62,276 bases of DNA from Mycolicibacterium pyrenivorans. Its GTDB lineage: Bacteria > Actinomycetota > Actinomycetes > Mycobacteriales > Mycobacteriaceae. Below are positions 1-7,536 of this stretch, in pieces (the stretch's first letter is position 1; each line of letters opens with the position of its first letter). The stretch lies in contig NZ_JACKSH010000250.1 in assembly GCF_025821625.1 (NCBI RefSeq), forward strand, positions 1-62,276. The letters are read 5' to 3'. The position numbers and the translations under genes are program-made. The notes beneath the pieces are model-generated. The model did not search any database. It was not told where the DNA came from and saw only the letters and a list, made by a program, of their open reading frames with translations.

Positions 1-347
1 CTCTCGATCTGGCTCCCGGACACCGACACGGGGCAGCCGACCTCGGTGATCAGGATGCGGCGCAGCCGCTCCTTGTTGCGCTCCAACGCCTCATGCAGCT
101 GGGTCAGGCAGTGATAGCGAAAGTCCACATCGCGCGACCAGTCGGTCTCGTCGAACGCCCGCCGCGCCGCACCCACAGCCCGACCCATGTCCTCGACGGT
201 GCCGTCGGTGGCCTGACCGGCGACCTGCTCAGACGCCGGATGAACCACATCGAATGTCGCTCCGCTGTCGGTGAATTGCAATTCACCGTCGATGAGCATG
301 CGCTGCTCGCCGGCGAGCACACCGGTTTCTGTCTCTGTAGCGGTCAT
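1..347 (-). CDS. Aldehyde dehydrogenase, N-terminal part (runs off the left edge)
   Basis: Partial gene: 115 codons are visible from an ATG at 347 and the rest lies outside the window. The translation begins MTATETETGVLAGEQRMLID and continues with the typical NAD(P)-dependent aldehyde dehydrogenase N-terminus (a short IDG-type strand, then NPA-like VHPASEQ, then a helical segment with AARRAFDETDW). It would oxidise an aldehyde to the acid. The catalytic Cys and Glu are not in the window. The start follows a -10-like AAAGCT by 7 bases, so the mRNA is probably leaderless, with the shared operator at 358-383 covering the promoter. It lies downstream of the TetR gene at 413-958 on the same strand. 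Confidence 0.85.
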   Translation of the reverse strand, partial: MTATETETGVLAGEQRMLIDGELQFTDSGATFDVVHPASEQVAGQATDGTVEDMGRAVGAARRAFDETDWSRDVDFRYHCLTQLHEALERNKERLRRILITEVGCPVSVSGSQIE

Positions 348-357
348 GGCAGCTAGC

Positions 358-383
358 TTTACAAGTTTTTGGCTCAGTGTCAC
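358..383. promoter_or_regulatory. Operator/promoter site A of the island regulon
   Basis: TTTACA (358-363), 14 bases, TGTCAC (378-383). Read leftward it supplies a -35-like GTGACA and, after 17 bases, AAAGCT at 360-355, 7 bases before the ATG of the aldehyde dehydrogenase. One of seven copies with the same half-sites 20 bp apart. Confidence 0.75.
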
Positions 384-412
384 GCGTTCTCGCCGACTTC
401 GGTCGGCGGACG

Positions 413-958
413 TCAGGAGGTCTTGATCCCCACGGCGTGCCGGAGCTGGTCGAGAAACTGATCGTCGTCGTCGCTGCGGACGATGTAATGCGACACGGCG
501 ACGCGGATCGCCGTCGCTGCCTTGACGGCTCCGTTGGGTCCTGGCAGCAGCTTCTCCAGCTGGGTCCGCATCGCGGGGATGATGTGCGCCAGCCGCCCGA
601 TCACGACCTCGGGCTCGATGTCGACGAGACGCACGCCCGAATAGGACTGCTGGTATTCGACGATGAACCGCATCGCCGCGTCGACGCGGTCGGTCCCGCG
701 CAGCCCGGCGGTCGCGCGGGCGATTCCGGACTCGAACATCTCCCGCTCGAAGATCCCGAATGCGTCGAGCAGCTCCTGCTTGGAGGCGAACCAGCGGTAC
801 AGCGTCGGGCGGGACACCCCGGCCTGCAGGGCCACCTCGGACAGGCTCAGCTTCGTCTGACCGCTACGACCGAGCACCTCGGCAGTCGCGACCAGGATCC
901 GGTGCCGCGTCGAGGTGTCCTCGGCGGCGTCGGATGATTCGCGTGCGGGTTCGTTCAC
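413..958 (-). CDS. TetR/AcrR-family transcriptional regulator (TetR-1)
   Basis: 181 residues. The N-terminal TetR DNA-binding domain shows a recognition helix-turn-helix at about residues 38-62 (LSLSEVALQAGVSRPTLYRW), and the rest is a helical ligand-binding domain. It is a close relative of the regulator at 3500-4093: both share AEVLGR, KLSLS, AGVSRPTLYR and the YQ-SYxGxRxVDIEP segment. Two near-identical regulators in one cluster bearing seven matching inverted repeats make them the natural candidates for binding those repeats; that is inference. It lies between the phosphotransferase gene and the aldehyde dehydrogenase gene, all read leftward. The ligand is unknown but may be a CoA thioester, as in other catabolic TetR proteins. 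Confidence 0.9.
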   Translation of the reverse strand: MNEPARESSDAAEDTSTRHRILVATAEVLGRSGQTKLSLSEVALQAGVSRPTLYRWFASKQELLDAFGIFEREMFESGIARATAGLRGTDRVDAAMRFIVEYQQSYSGVRLVDIEPEVVIGRLAHIIPAMRTQLEKLLPGPNGAVKAATAIRVAVSHYIVRSDDDDQFLDQLRHAVGIKTS

Positions 959-1049
959 GTCCTGGCCTCGGCTAGGGGTGTGGCGGGGGGTCGATGTCGA
1001 TCGTAGAGGGTGCTGGTCTGCGGGGACGGCGGCTCGCGACGGGTGTCCG

Positions 1050-2207
1050 TCACAGGGACTTCTGCAGCATGGCGACGGTGTCGAGGTCCTCGAGCGCGGC
1101 GAGGCTGCGTTCGACCCCCTTCATCGCGATGTCCTCGACCTGCATGCCGCCCATCCCCGCCGTGATGAGGGCCGCGACATACGGGTAAAGCGCGCCCTGC
1201 CGGTAGCGATCCCACAGCTCGTCGCGGTCCAGCTCGGGACCCCCTCCCGCGACGAGCGCCCGCCGATAGACATCGAGAAGGTCCCGTTGCGAGGCCTGGC
1301 GGTCCTCGGCGGTCATGCTGGTGACCAGCGTGTAGGCGAGCTCCCTGCTCGGGTGCCCGCGGCGCACCGCCTGCCAGTCCAGCAGCCCGGCCCGCCCGTC
1401 GCGGAAGTACAGGTTGCCCGGGTGGGCGTCGCCGTGCATGACGGTGTGCGGCGGGCGGTCGATGAGTGCGGCGACCGCGCGGTAGTTCTCGTCGATGAAC
1501 CGCCCACGCTCCAGCGGCAGGTCGGTCCGCTCGGCGAGCCGGCGCGACGACGTCTTGAGCAGTGGACCGGTGAGCAGCGCCGCGCTGTCGGCCGATGCCG
1601 CATAGAGCCAGCCCAACGGACCGGTGCCTGCAGCGGGCAGGCGACCCCAGAACGTCGCATGCAGGCGGGCGAGGAGCTCGACGACCTGCGCGGCGCGGTC
1701 GGTGTCGATCGGGTGCAGGGTGTCGGGAAACTCGCACGGTGTGGCCGCGGGGTCCGCCGGCTCTGCGAGATCCTCGAGGACGAGCACGAACCTGCCCGTC
1801 CACGGATCGAACTTCGCGCCGTGGCATCGCGGCACACCCGTCAGCTCGGGTGCCAGCTGGCGGTAGAAGCGCGTCTCGGTGTCGGCGAGGTTGCCGAGTT
1901 CGCCCATCAGCCGGGTAGCCACGGTCTCGGCCGCCATCTTGACGAAGACGGTGGCGGGGACGTCCACGCCGGTGAGCGCCAGCCGGGCCCGCGATGAGGT
2001 GCCGGCGTCCCCGTCGATGACCGACACCGAGGTGACCGTGCGTCCGATGAGTTGCGACATCGCCGCGGCGTCGAGGTCGCCGGTCGTGCGCGGCAGCCGA
2101 CGCAGACGGCCGATCGCGGTGTCGGCGACGATCCGTCCCAAGCCGCGGCCCAGATGGGAGGCCAGGCCGGCGGCAGGAGCGATCCGATTTTCGAGGACGG
2201 ACACCAC
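1050..2207 (-). CDS. Aminoglycoside/choline-kinase-like phosphotransferase family protein
   Basis: 385 residues with the APH/kinase-like fold. The Brenner catalytic motif HGDAHPGN is at 258-265, the metal-binding LLDWQ is at 275-279, the hinge-like LVLEDL is near 142-147, and the probable ATP-contact Lys is in TVFVKM (about 90). The family phosphorylates small hydroxyl compounds. In actinobacterial steroid and lipid clusters such proteins are common but their substrates are mostly unknown. It is divergent from the CoA-transferase gene, with operator site B between them, so both are probably controlled together. The start at 2207 is the first ATG of the frame. A role in antibiotic resistance is unlikely in this context; a hydroxylated pathway intermediate is a more likely substrate (inference). 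Confidence 0.8.
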   Translation of the reverse strand: MVSVLENRIAPAAGLASHLGRGLGRIVADTAIGRLRRLPRTTGDLDAAAMSQLIGRTVTSVSVIDGDAGTSSRARLALTGVDVPATVFVKMAAETVATRLMGELGNLADTETRFYRQLAPELTGVPRCHGAKFDPWTGRFVLVLEDLAEPADPAATPCEFPDTLHPIDTDRAAQVVELLARLHATFWGRLPAAGTGPLGWLYAASADSAALLTGPLLKTSSRRLAERTDLPLERGRFIDENYRAVAALIDRPPHTVMHGDAHPGNLYFRDGRAGLLDWQAVRRGHPSRELAYTLVTSMTAEDRQASQRDLLDVYRRALVAGGGPELDRDELWDRYRQGALYPYVAALITAGMGGMQVEDIAMKGVERSLAALEDLDTVAMLQKSL

Positions 2208-2244
2208 GGGGCCTCCCTAGGCTGGACCTGCTAGCCCCACCAGG

Positions 2245-2270
2245 GTTACAAGACAGCGGCCCTTTGTAAA
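2245..2270. promoter_or_regulatory. Operator site B of the island regulon
   Basis: GTTACA (2245-2250), 14 bases, TGTAAA (2265-2270). Read on the minus strand it is the usual CTTTACAAA half followed by TGTAAC. It sits between the divergent phosphotransferase (start 2207) and CoA-transferase (start 2292) genes. The second half deviates from TGTCAC, yet the 20-bp spacing is kept. Confidence 0.65.
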
Positions 2271-2291
2271 GGCTGCGGACAAGGACGGTGC

Positions 2292-3494
2292 ATGGCCGGA
2301 CCGCTGGAGGGCGTCAGGGTCGTCGAACTCGGGGTGTGGGTGGCGGGTCCCGCCGCCGGGGGCGTCCTTGCGGACTGGGGCGCCGACGTCGTCAAGATCG
2401 AACCGCCGGGCGGCGATCCGGCCCGGATGTTCGGCCGGATGCTGGGCATCAGCCCGCAGGACCGTCACCACGTCAGCCCGCCGTTCGAAATGGACAACCG
2501 AGGCAAGCGCAGCGTCGTGCTCGACCTGACGACCGAGGACGGGCAGGCGCGGGTTCGGGAACTTCTCAGTGACGCAGACGTTTTCCTGACCAACATCCGC
2601 ACCGGGGCGTTGCGTCGCATCGGCCTGGACTTCGAGGCGGTGGCCACCGACAACCCGCGCCTGGTCTACGGGTTGATCACCGGGTACGGGACGGCAGGGC
2701 CCGACGCGGACCGGGCCGCCTACGACGTCGCAGCGTTCTGGGCCAGGGCCGGACTGGCACACCTGTTGAGCACACCGGGGGAGCCGCCACCCTTCCAGCG
2801 TGGCGGGATGGGCGACCACATGGCCGGGATGACCCTGGCCGCCGCGGTGTGCGCGGCGCTCGTGGCACGTGCGCGGACCGGGGCCGGGCAGTTGGTGTCG
2901 ACGTCGCTGTACCGGCAGGGTGCGTACACGGTGAGCTTCGACCTGAACACGTTTCTGCTGACCGGACATTCGATCGCGATCGGCCAGCGGGAGTCGATGG
3001 CCAACCCCTGCATGAACAACTACACCGCGGGGGACGGGCGCCGGTTCTGGCTCGTCGGACTGCAGGGCGACCGCCACTGGCCCGCCCTGTGCAGCGTCAT
3101 CCAGCGCCTCGGTTGGCTGACCGACGATCGGTTCGCGACGGCGCGCGCCCGGGCGGTCAACGCAGTGCAGTTGATCGGCGAACTCGACGCGATCTTCGCC
3201 GCCAAGACCCTGGACGAGTGGGCCGAAGCCTTTGCCGCACAGCCGGATCTGTTCTGGTCGCCCATCAACTCGCTGGAGGACGTGGTCGCCGACGAGCAGT
3301 TCCATGCCGCCGGGGGTGTCGTCTACGTGCCCGAGTCGGACTCCGGTGACCCGGACACCAGCGTGCCGATGGTCGCCTCGCCCGCCGACTTCTCCGGCAC
3401 GCCGTGGCGGGTGCGTTCCTGCGCGCCGGAACTCGGGGAGCACACCGAGGAGGTGCTCGCGGAGCTGGCTCAGCGGACGAGTCGGTCGACGTAA
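2292..3494 (+). CDS. CaiB/BaiF family class III CoA-transferase
   Basis: 400 residues, normal for the family. The N-terminus has the family signature RVVELGVWVAGP followed by LADWGADVVKIEPPGGDP (about residues 27-44). The probable catalytic aspartate is D175 in GGMGDHMAG. The enzyme would transfer CoA between a CoA thioester and a carboxylic acid without ATP, activating an acid for beta-oxidation. It is the CoA-activating enzyme of the island; no acyl-CoA ligase is present nearby. It is transcribed from the operator B region and ends 5 bases before the stop of the convergent TetR-2 gene. The substrate cannot be read from the sequence. Confidence 0.92.
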   Translation: MAGPLEGVRVVELGVWVAGPAAGGVLADWGADVVKIEPPGGDPARMFGRMLGISPQDRHHVSPPFEMDNRGKRSVVLDLTTEDGQARVRELLSDADVFLTNIRTGALRRIGLDFEAVATDNPRLVYGLITGYGTAGPDADRAAYDVAAFWARAGLAHLLSTPGEPPPFQRGGMGDHMAGMTLAAAVCAALVARARTGAGQLVSTSLYRQGAYTVSFDLNTFLLTGHSIAIGQRESMANPCMNNYTAGDGRRFWLVGLQGDRHWPALCSVIQRLGWLTDDRFATARARAVNAVQLIGELDAIFAAKTLDEWAEAFAAQPDLFWSPINSLEDVVADEQFHAAGGVVYVPESDSGDPDTSVPMVASPADFSGTPWRVRSCAPELGEHTEEVLAELAQRTSRST

Positions 3495-3499
3495 GAGGT

Positions 3500-4093
3500 T
3501 CAGCTGTCGGCGATCTCGCCTTCGGGTGCCGGCGCGTGGTGTTTGACGCGCGCCGCGTGGCGCAGCTGGGCCAGGAAGTCTGCGCTGTCATCGCTGCGCA
3601 CCAGGTACTGGGAGATCGCCACCCGTACCGCGGTCGCGGCCGATAGCGCGGCGTCGGGACCCGTGCACAGGCGTTGCAGGCGCTCCCGCATCAGCGGTAG
3701 CACCCGCGCCATCCGCTTGATGACCTGGTCGGGTTCGATGTCCACCATGCGCAGGCCGGGATAGGACAGCTGGTATTCCACGATGACGCGCAACGCCGCG
3801 TCGAGCCTCTCGTGAGCGGGTAGACCGGCGGTCGCCGCGGCGATGGCGTGCTCGTAGTAGTGCCGTTCCCAGACCACGAAGACGTCGAGCAGCTCGCGTT
3901 TGTCGGCGAAGTACCGGTAGAGCGTGGGCCGCGAGACCCCCGCCTCGGTTGCCACCTGGGACAGGGACAGCTTCGACATGCCGTTGCGGCCAAGGACTTC
4001 TGCGGTGGCCGCGAGAATCCGTTGACGGGTCGAGTTGTCGGGGCCTTCGGGGTCGTCTGGCCCCTGTGGATCACCCGGCAGGACTCGCGGCAT
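3500..4093 (-). CDS. TetR/AcrR-family transcriptional regulator (TetR-2)
   Basis: 197 residues with an N-terminal helix-turn-helix at about 42-65 (KLSLSQVATEAGVSRPTLYR) and a helical effector domain. It closely resembles the TetR at 413-958 along its full length. It is divergent from the cytochrome P450 gene at 4138, with 44 bases between the start codons. Operator site C fills that gap, and the -10-like AAAGCT (4105-4100) lies 6 bases before the ATG, which suggests a leaderless, autoregulated transcript. This arrangement is classic for a TetR repressor that controls its own gene and a neighbouring catabolic gene. It is the best single candidate for the regulator of the seven-site regulon. 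Confidence 0.92.
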   Translation of the reverse strand: MPRVLPGDPQGPDDPEGPDNSTRQRILAATAEVLGRNGMSKLSLSQVATEAGVSRPTLYRYFADKRELLDVFVVWERHYYEHAIAAATAGLPAHERLDAALRVIVEYQLSYPGLRMVDIEPDQVIKRMARVLPLMRERLQRLCTGPDAALSAATAVRVAISQYLVRSDDSADFLAQLRHAARVKHHAPAPEGEIADS

Positions 4094-4102
4094 GGTGACA
4101 GC

Positions 4103-4128
4103 TTTACAAATTAACGCCCGAGTGTCAC
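4103..4128. promoter_or_regulatory. Operator and divergent leaderless promoters, site C
   Basis: TTTACA (4103-4108), 14 bases, TGTCAC (4123-4128). Rightward: -35-like TTTACA, 17 bases, CACGCT (4126-4131), 6 bases, GTG start of the P450. Leftward: GTGACA, 17 bases, AAAGCT, 6 bases, ATG start of TetR-2. Both start codons thus fall about where transcription should begin. Confidence 0.75.
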
Positions 4129-4137
4129 GCTAATTCT

Positions 4138-5391
4138 GTGACAGCACCCTCGTTACATGAGCGTGAGCACAGCGCGATCGACATCACCTCACACGATTTC
4201 TGGAGCCGACCGTTCGCGGTGCGCGACGAGACGTTCGCGCGGCTGCGCGCCGGTGACGGGCTGACCTGGCATCGGCCGTTCCCTTCGCTGTTCCCGATGG
4301 AGGAGCCCGGCTACTGGGCGCTGACCCGACGGGCCGACATCGCCTACGTCAGCCAGCATCCCGAGCTCTTCACCTCCGAGCGCGGCGTGGCGCTCGACCC
4401 GATGCCCGCCGAGATCCAGCGCTTCGCGTCGTTCTTCCTGACGATGGACCCGCCGCAGCACACGACGTATCGGCGGCTGATCAGCTCGGCGTTCACGCCG
4501 CGAAACGTCCGCCAGATCGAAGAGCAGATCCATCGCGGCGCGGTGGCCATCGTCGACGATCTCGTCGGCGCGGGCGACATCGATTTCGTCGCAGACTGTT
4601 CGGCGCGACTCCCGATGCTGACCATCATGGAGATGCTCGGCGTACCGGCGGCCGATCAGCCCGCCGTCGCCGAGGCCGCCGAGAAGTTGTTCTCGATGAG
4701 CGACGACGAGTACAGCTCCATCGAAGAGCGGGCCACCAACACCATCAACGAGATCATGCTGCTGTCCAGCACGGGCGCCGAATTGGCGAAGTTCCGCCGC
4801 AACAACCCCGGCGACGACCTCATGACCAGCATCGTCAACGCCGAGGTGGACGGTCAGCGGCTCACCGACGAGGAGATCGGCGCGTTCCTGATCCTGCTGT
4901 CGTCGGCAGGCAACGACACCACCAAACAGACGACCACCCATGTGATGATGGCCCTTGTCGAGAACCCCGACCAGCGAGCCTGGTTGATGGAGGATTTCGA
5001 CGACCGGATCGGCACGGCCGTCGAGGAATTCGTGCGGTGGTCCTCCCCGGTGCTGCAGTTCGCCCGCTTTGCCACCCGGGACACCGAGATCAACGGCCAA
5101 CCCGTCGCCGAGGGCGACAAGGTCGGACTGTTCTACTGCTCGGCCAACCGCGACGAAACCGTGTTCGACGAGCCGGGGCGGTTCGACCTGGCGCGCTCGC
5201 CCAACCCGCACCTGGGGTTCGGGGGTGGCGGGCCGCACTTCTGCCTCGGTAACCAGCTGGCGAAGGCAGAGCTGCGAAACCTGTTCCGGGAACTGCTGAC
5301 TCGGTGCAAGACCATCGAGTTGGGCGAACCCGACCTGCTGTACAGCAGCTTCGTCCACGGCGTGAAGCGGCTGCCCGCGCACGTCCGGTGA
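4138..5391 (+). CDS. Cytochrome P450
   Basis: 417 residues, a typical soluble bacterial P450. The I-helix oxygen-activation motif is SAGNDTT (256-262), the K-helix ExxR is E297-R300, and the heme-binding loop FGGGGPHFCLG (361-371) has the axial Cys at 369. The C-helix region has DPPQHTTYRR. It should hydroxylate a hydrophobic substrate using electrons from the small ferredoxin encoded immediately downstream. The GTG start at 4138 is chosen because the N-terminus then fits the family and because a promoter ends 6 bases upstream, implying leaderless translation. It resembles mycobacterial steroid/terpenoid P450s in general form, but I cannot assign a CYP family. Confidence 0.95.
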   Translation: MTAPSLHEREHSAIDITSHDFWSRPFAVRDETFARLRAGDGLTWHRPFPSLFPMEEPGYWALTRRADIAYVSQHPELFTSERGVALDPMPAEIQRFASFFLTMDPPQHTTYRRLISSAFTPRNVRQIEEQIHRGAVAIVDDLVGAGDIDFVADCSARLPMLTIMEMLGVPAADQPAVAEAAEKLFSMSDDEYSSIEERATNTINEIMLLSSTGAELAKFRRNNPGDDLMTSIVNAEVDGQRLTDEEIGAFLILLSSAGNDTTKQTTTHVMMALVENPDQRAWLMEDFDDRIGTAVEEFVRWSSPVLQFARFATRDTEINGQPVAEGDKVGLFYCSANRDETVFDEPGRFDLARSPNPHLGFGGGGPHFCLGNQLAKAELRNLFRELLTRCKTIELGEPDLLYSSFVHGVKRLPAHVR

Positions 5392-5427
5392 CCCGTTGGG
5401 CAGATCGGACACGAAAGTGGAGGCGTG

Positions 5428-5619
5428 ATGAAGGTCGAAGTCGATCTCGCCAAGTGCACCGGGCACGGCATCTGTGAGTCCATCGCCGAAGACGTCTTCG
5501 AGGTGCAGGACGACGGCACCGTGGTGATCCACGACGCCGAGCGCCCCGAGTCCGATCGGGACCGGATGCAGCAGGCCGTGACGCAGTGCCCGGCCGCCGC
5601 GCTGAAGCTCACCGACTGA
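5428..5619 (+). CDS. Small single-cluster ferredoxin, [3Fe-4S] type
   Basis: 63 residues. The cluster ligands are C10, C16 and C54 in the pattern CTGHGIC and CP (CxxHxxC...CP), with His at the position where a fourth Cys would sit. This is the mycobacterial ferredoxin class that pairs with cytochromes P450. It starts 36 bases after the P450 stop, preceded by GTGGAGG as ribosome-binding site. A GTG three bases earlier is a possible alternative start. It should carry electrons from a ferredoxin reductase, not encoded in this window, to the adjacent P450. Confidence 0.93.
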   Translation: MKVEVDLAKCTGHGICESIAEDVFEVQDDGTVVIHDAERPESDRDRMQQAVTQCPAAALKLTD

Positions 5620-5704
5620 GATCCGTGTGGCCGCGAGCGTGCAGCAGCGGTAGTCACGACGCGCGATCAGCGACATGGAATGCACGTTCGCGTCGCGGCG
5701 AGGG

Positions 5705-6532
5705 CTATCTGGGCGGGCGGGGGCGCACCAGGACCGACTGCTGAATCGCGCCGACCGCGCCGCCCTCGTCGAACAGCGTGCCGATCGTCGTGCCGATCCC
5801 GTCGGGCCCGTAACTGGTCTCGGCGCGGATGCCGATCCACTCACCCTCGGGCATCCGGTGCACGTGCACCGCCAGATCGGTGTTCAGGAACGTCCACCGC
5901 CGGATGTCGAGCTTGGTGCCGATCCCGTTCGCGTCGTCGGCGACCGCGAACAACCGCTCCAGCGGCGTCATCGCCTCGCCCTTGACCAGATCGACCTCGG
6001 GCCTGATCCAGGATTCGCCGGGTCCGTTGCTCATCGGCTTGGTGAGCCAGCGCCAATCCAGGCTGTGGACGTAGTTTCGGTCCCAGTCCTTCTTCATGTC
6101 ACGGCCGACCGCCTCCGCCACCGGGCGCAGTGGCTGCGCGGGCGCGTGCACCACCGCGGCGGTGTCGAGGGTCTGCAGCCGCCACCCACTGGCCCGGGCG
6201 ACCGGCCGAGGTGTGCCGTCGGGACCCGGCGCCAGCATCTCGGCGGTGATCAACTCGATCTGCTTACCGGAGCGTTCCCGCCGCGCGCGGACCCACAGAT
6301 CCCCCTCGGCGGGCACCGGACCCAGCAGATCGACCAGGACACGGCTGAGCCTGGTGTCGTCGCGCGCCTCGCATCGTTGCAGTCCACGGACCAGCAACGC
6401 CGATACCGGCGCGGCGTGCTGGATGGCCGCAGACCAGGTGCTACGGACGAAATCGGTTGCGGTGAACCGCTCGCCGCGAGCACCGTCGATCTCGACGTCG
6501 CCGTCGACCAACTCGTAATAGGAATCCGACAT
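5705..6532 (-). CDS. Acyl-CoA thioesterase, double-hotdog (TesB-like) family
   Basis: 275 residues starting MSDSYYELVDGDVEI. The C-terminal half has the typical end of this family (LDWRWLTKPM, then DLAVHVHRMPEGEWIGIRAE, then a GxxxGTLFDEGGAVGAIQQS strand-helix segment). The family hydrolyses acyl-CoA to free acid and CoA, and here could recycle CoA or release a pathway acid. The start at 6532 was chosen because longer versions of the frame run into the upstream SMP-30 gene and lose similarity. It follows that gene by 19 bases in the same direction, so the two form an operon read from operator site D. Confidence 0.8.
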   Translation of the reverse strand: MSDSYYELVDGDVEIDGARGERFTATDFVRSTWSAAIQHAAPVSALLVRGLQRCEARDDTRLSRVLVDLLGPVPAEGDLWVRARRERSGKQIELITAEMLAPGPDGTPRPVARASGWRLQTLDTAAVVHAPAQPLRPVAEAVGRDMKKDWDRNYVHSLDWRWLTKPMSNGPGESWIRPEVDLVKGEAMTPLERLFAVADDANGIGTKLDIRRWTFLNTDLAVHVHRMPEGEWIGIRAETSYGPDGIGTTIGTLFDEGGAVGAIQQSVLVRPRPPR

Positions 6533-6551
6533 CTCGGCCTTTCGGGACAGT

Positions 6552-7394
6552 TCAGCGCAGCACGGCTGCAGGGACATCGACGGTCGTGGCGTCCAGACGG
6601 GAGAGCTTCGTCCCGACAAGGCGTTGGGGGTAGGCGTCCGTGGACGACAGCAGGAACAGCGTCCGTCCCTCCGGACCGCCCAGCGCGCAGGCGATGGCCG
6701 TCCGGTCACCCATGTCGATCCGGTCGGTCACGGTGCACGCCCCGCTGCTGCTCTCGATGATCCGCTCGAACTGATGGGCCAGCGTCATCGCCGCCCAGAC
6801 CCCGCCACCGTCGTCGAGGCAGATGCCGTCCGGCGGCCCGTCCAGGCCGTCGGCGAAAACCCTTCGATCGCTGAGGGATCCGTCCGCCGCGATCGTGAAC
6901 GCGGTCAAACGGCGCCCGGTCGACTCAGCGACGATCAGCGTTGCGCCGTCGGGCGTGATGGCCATGCCGTTGGGGAAGTCGAGGTCGCCGGCGACGACGG
7001 TGGCGCGCTCGGCGCCGTCCCGATCGGGGTCGACCCGCACGATCACCCCGCCCTTGCGCGCCTGCGAGCCGACGTAGGCGCACCCGTGCCGATCGACGAC
7101 CATGTCGCCGAGATCCGCGGGCACCAGCTCGGACAGGTCGGCGACCGTGCTGACCGTTTCGCCGTCGTATCCGAGCACCTGTCTGCACTGCGTGGAGACG
7201 ATCAGCAGTGTCCCGTCCCGGCGGAATCCCAGCCCGGACGGCGAATGTCCGGCCAACTCCAGCGTGCTCATCTCGCCGCCGAGTGTCACGGTGTGCACGG
7301 CCTCACCGAGCATGTCGGAGAACCACACGAGGCCCTCGAACCAACGCGCACCCTCGCCGAAGCAGAAACCGTTGGCCAACGGGACGAGGGTCAT
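6552..7394 (-). CDS. SMP-30/gluconolactonase-like beta-propeller hydrolase
   Basis: 280 residues from ATG 7394 (MTLVPLANGFCFGEGARWFE); a GTG at 7415 would add 7 residues. SMP-30/LRE family signatures are present: the metal-ligand EGARW near residue 14, SPSGLGFRRDG, and the propeller motifs FPNGMAITPDGATLIVAEST and LDGPPDGICLDDGGGVWAA. Family members are metal-dependent lactonases or related hydrolases. In a cluster with a Baeyer-Villiger monooxygenase, opening a lactone product is an attractive role, though that is inference. The gene is divergent from 7533-8243, with operator site D between, and is followed by the thioesterase. Confidence 0.85.
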   Translation of the reverse strand: MTLVPLANGFCFGEGARWFEGLVWFSDMLGEAVHTVTLGGEMSTLELAGHSPSGLGFRRDGTLLIVSTQCRQVLGYDGETVSTVADLSELVPADLGDMVVDRHGCAYVGSQARKGGVIVRVDPDRDGAERATVVAGDLDFPNGMAITPDGATLIVAESTGRRLTAFTIAADGSLSDRRVFADGLDGPPDGICLDDGGGVWAAMTLAHQFERIIESSSGACTVTDRIDMGDRTAIACALGGPEGRTLFLLSSTDAYPQRLVGTKLSRLDATTVDVPAAVLR

Positions 7395-7438
7395 CGGACC
7401 GGGACCCGGCCACACGCAGACGCAGAGCGCTCAGACAC

Positions 7439-7464
7439 TTTACAAAACACGCGACAAGTGTCAC
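7439..7464. promoter_or_regulatory. Operator/promoter site D of the island regulon
   Basis: TTTACA (7439-7444), 14 bases, TGTCAC (7459-7464). It lies between the divergent SMP-30 and NIPSNAP-like genes. Rightward, CACGCT (7462-7467) acts as a -10 and is followed after 6 bases by a GTG at 7474 that opens a short leader ORF. Confidence 0.75.
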
Positions 7465-7473
7465 GCTCCCTGA

Positions 7474-7536
7474 GTGTCACTGTCAACCACCCGCAGCCGA
7501 TGTGCGCCCGCCGGTGAAGGGAAGTGCCAGCCGTGA
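7474..7536 (+). CDS. Putative leaderless 20-codon leader peptide (uORF)
   Basis: GTG at 7474 lies 6 bases after the -10-like CACGCT, the same spacing as at the P450 at 4138. The frame runs 20 codons (VSLSTTRSRCAPAGEGKCQP) and its TGA (7534-7536) overlaps the GTG start (7533-7535) of the next gene as GTGA. The geometry suggests a leaderless upstream peptide that couples translation into the downstream gene. Two Cys codons (RC, KC) recall the cysteine-bearing leaderless uORFs known in mycobacteria, but there is no Cys run. No homology can be claimed, and it rests only on promoter spacing and overlap. Confidence 0.45.
   Translation: MSLSTTRSRCAPAGEGKCQP

Noticed and set aside
2217..3443. Long minus-strand ORF opposite the CoA-transferase
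   Set aside because: The plus-strand CaiB frame has clear family motifs; the antisense frame is low complexity and a GC-codon shadow.
4189..5844. 551-codon ORF antisense to the P450
   Set aside because: Same reason: antisense to a P450 with intact heme and I-helix motifs.
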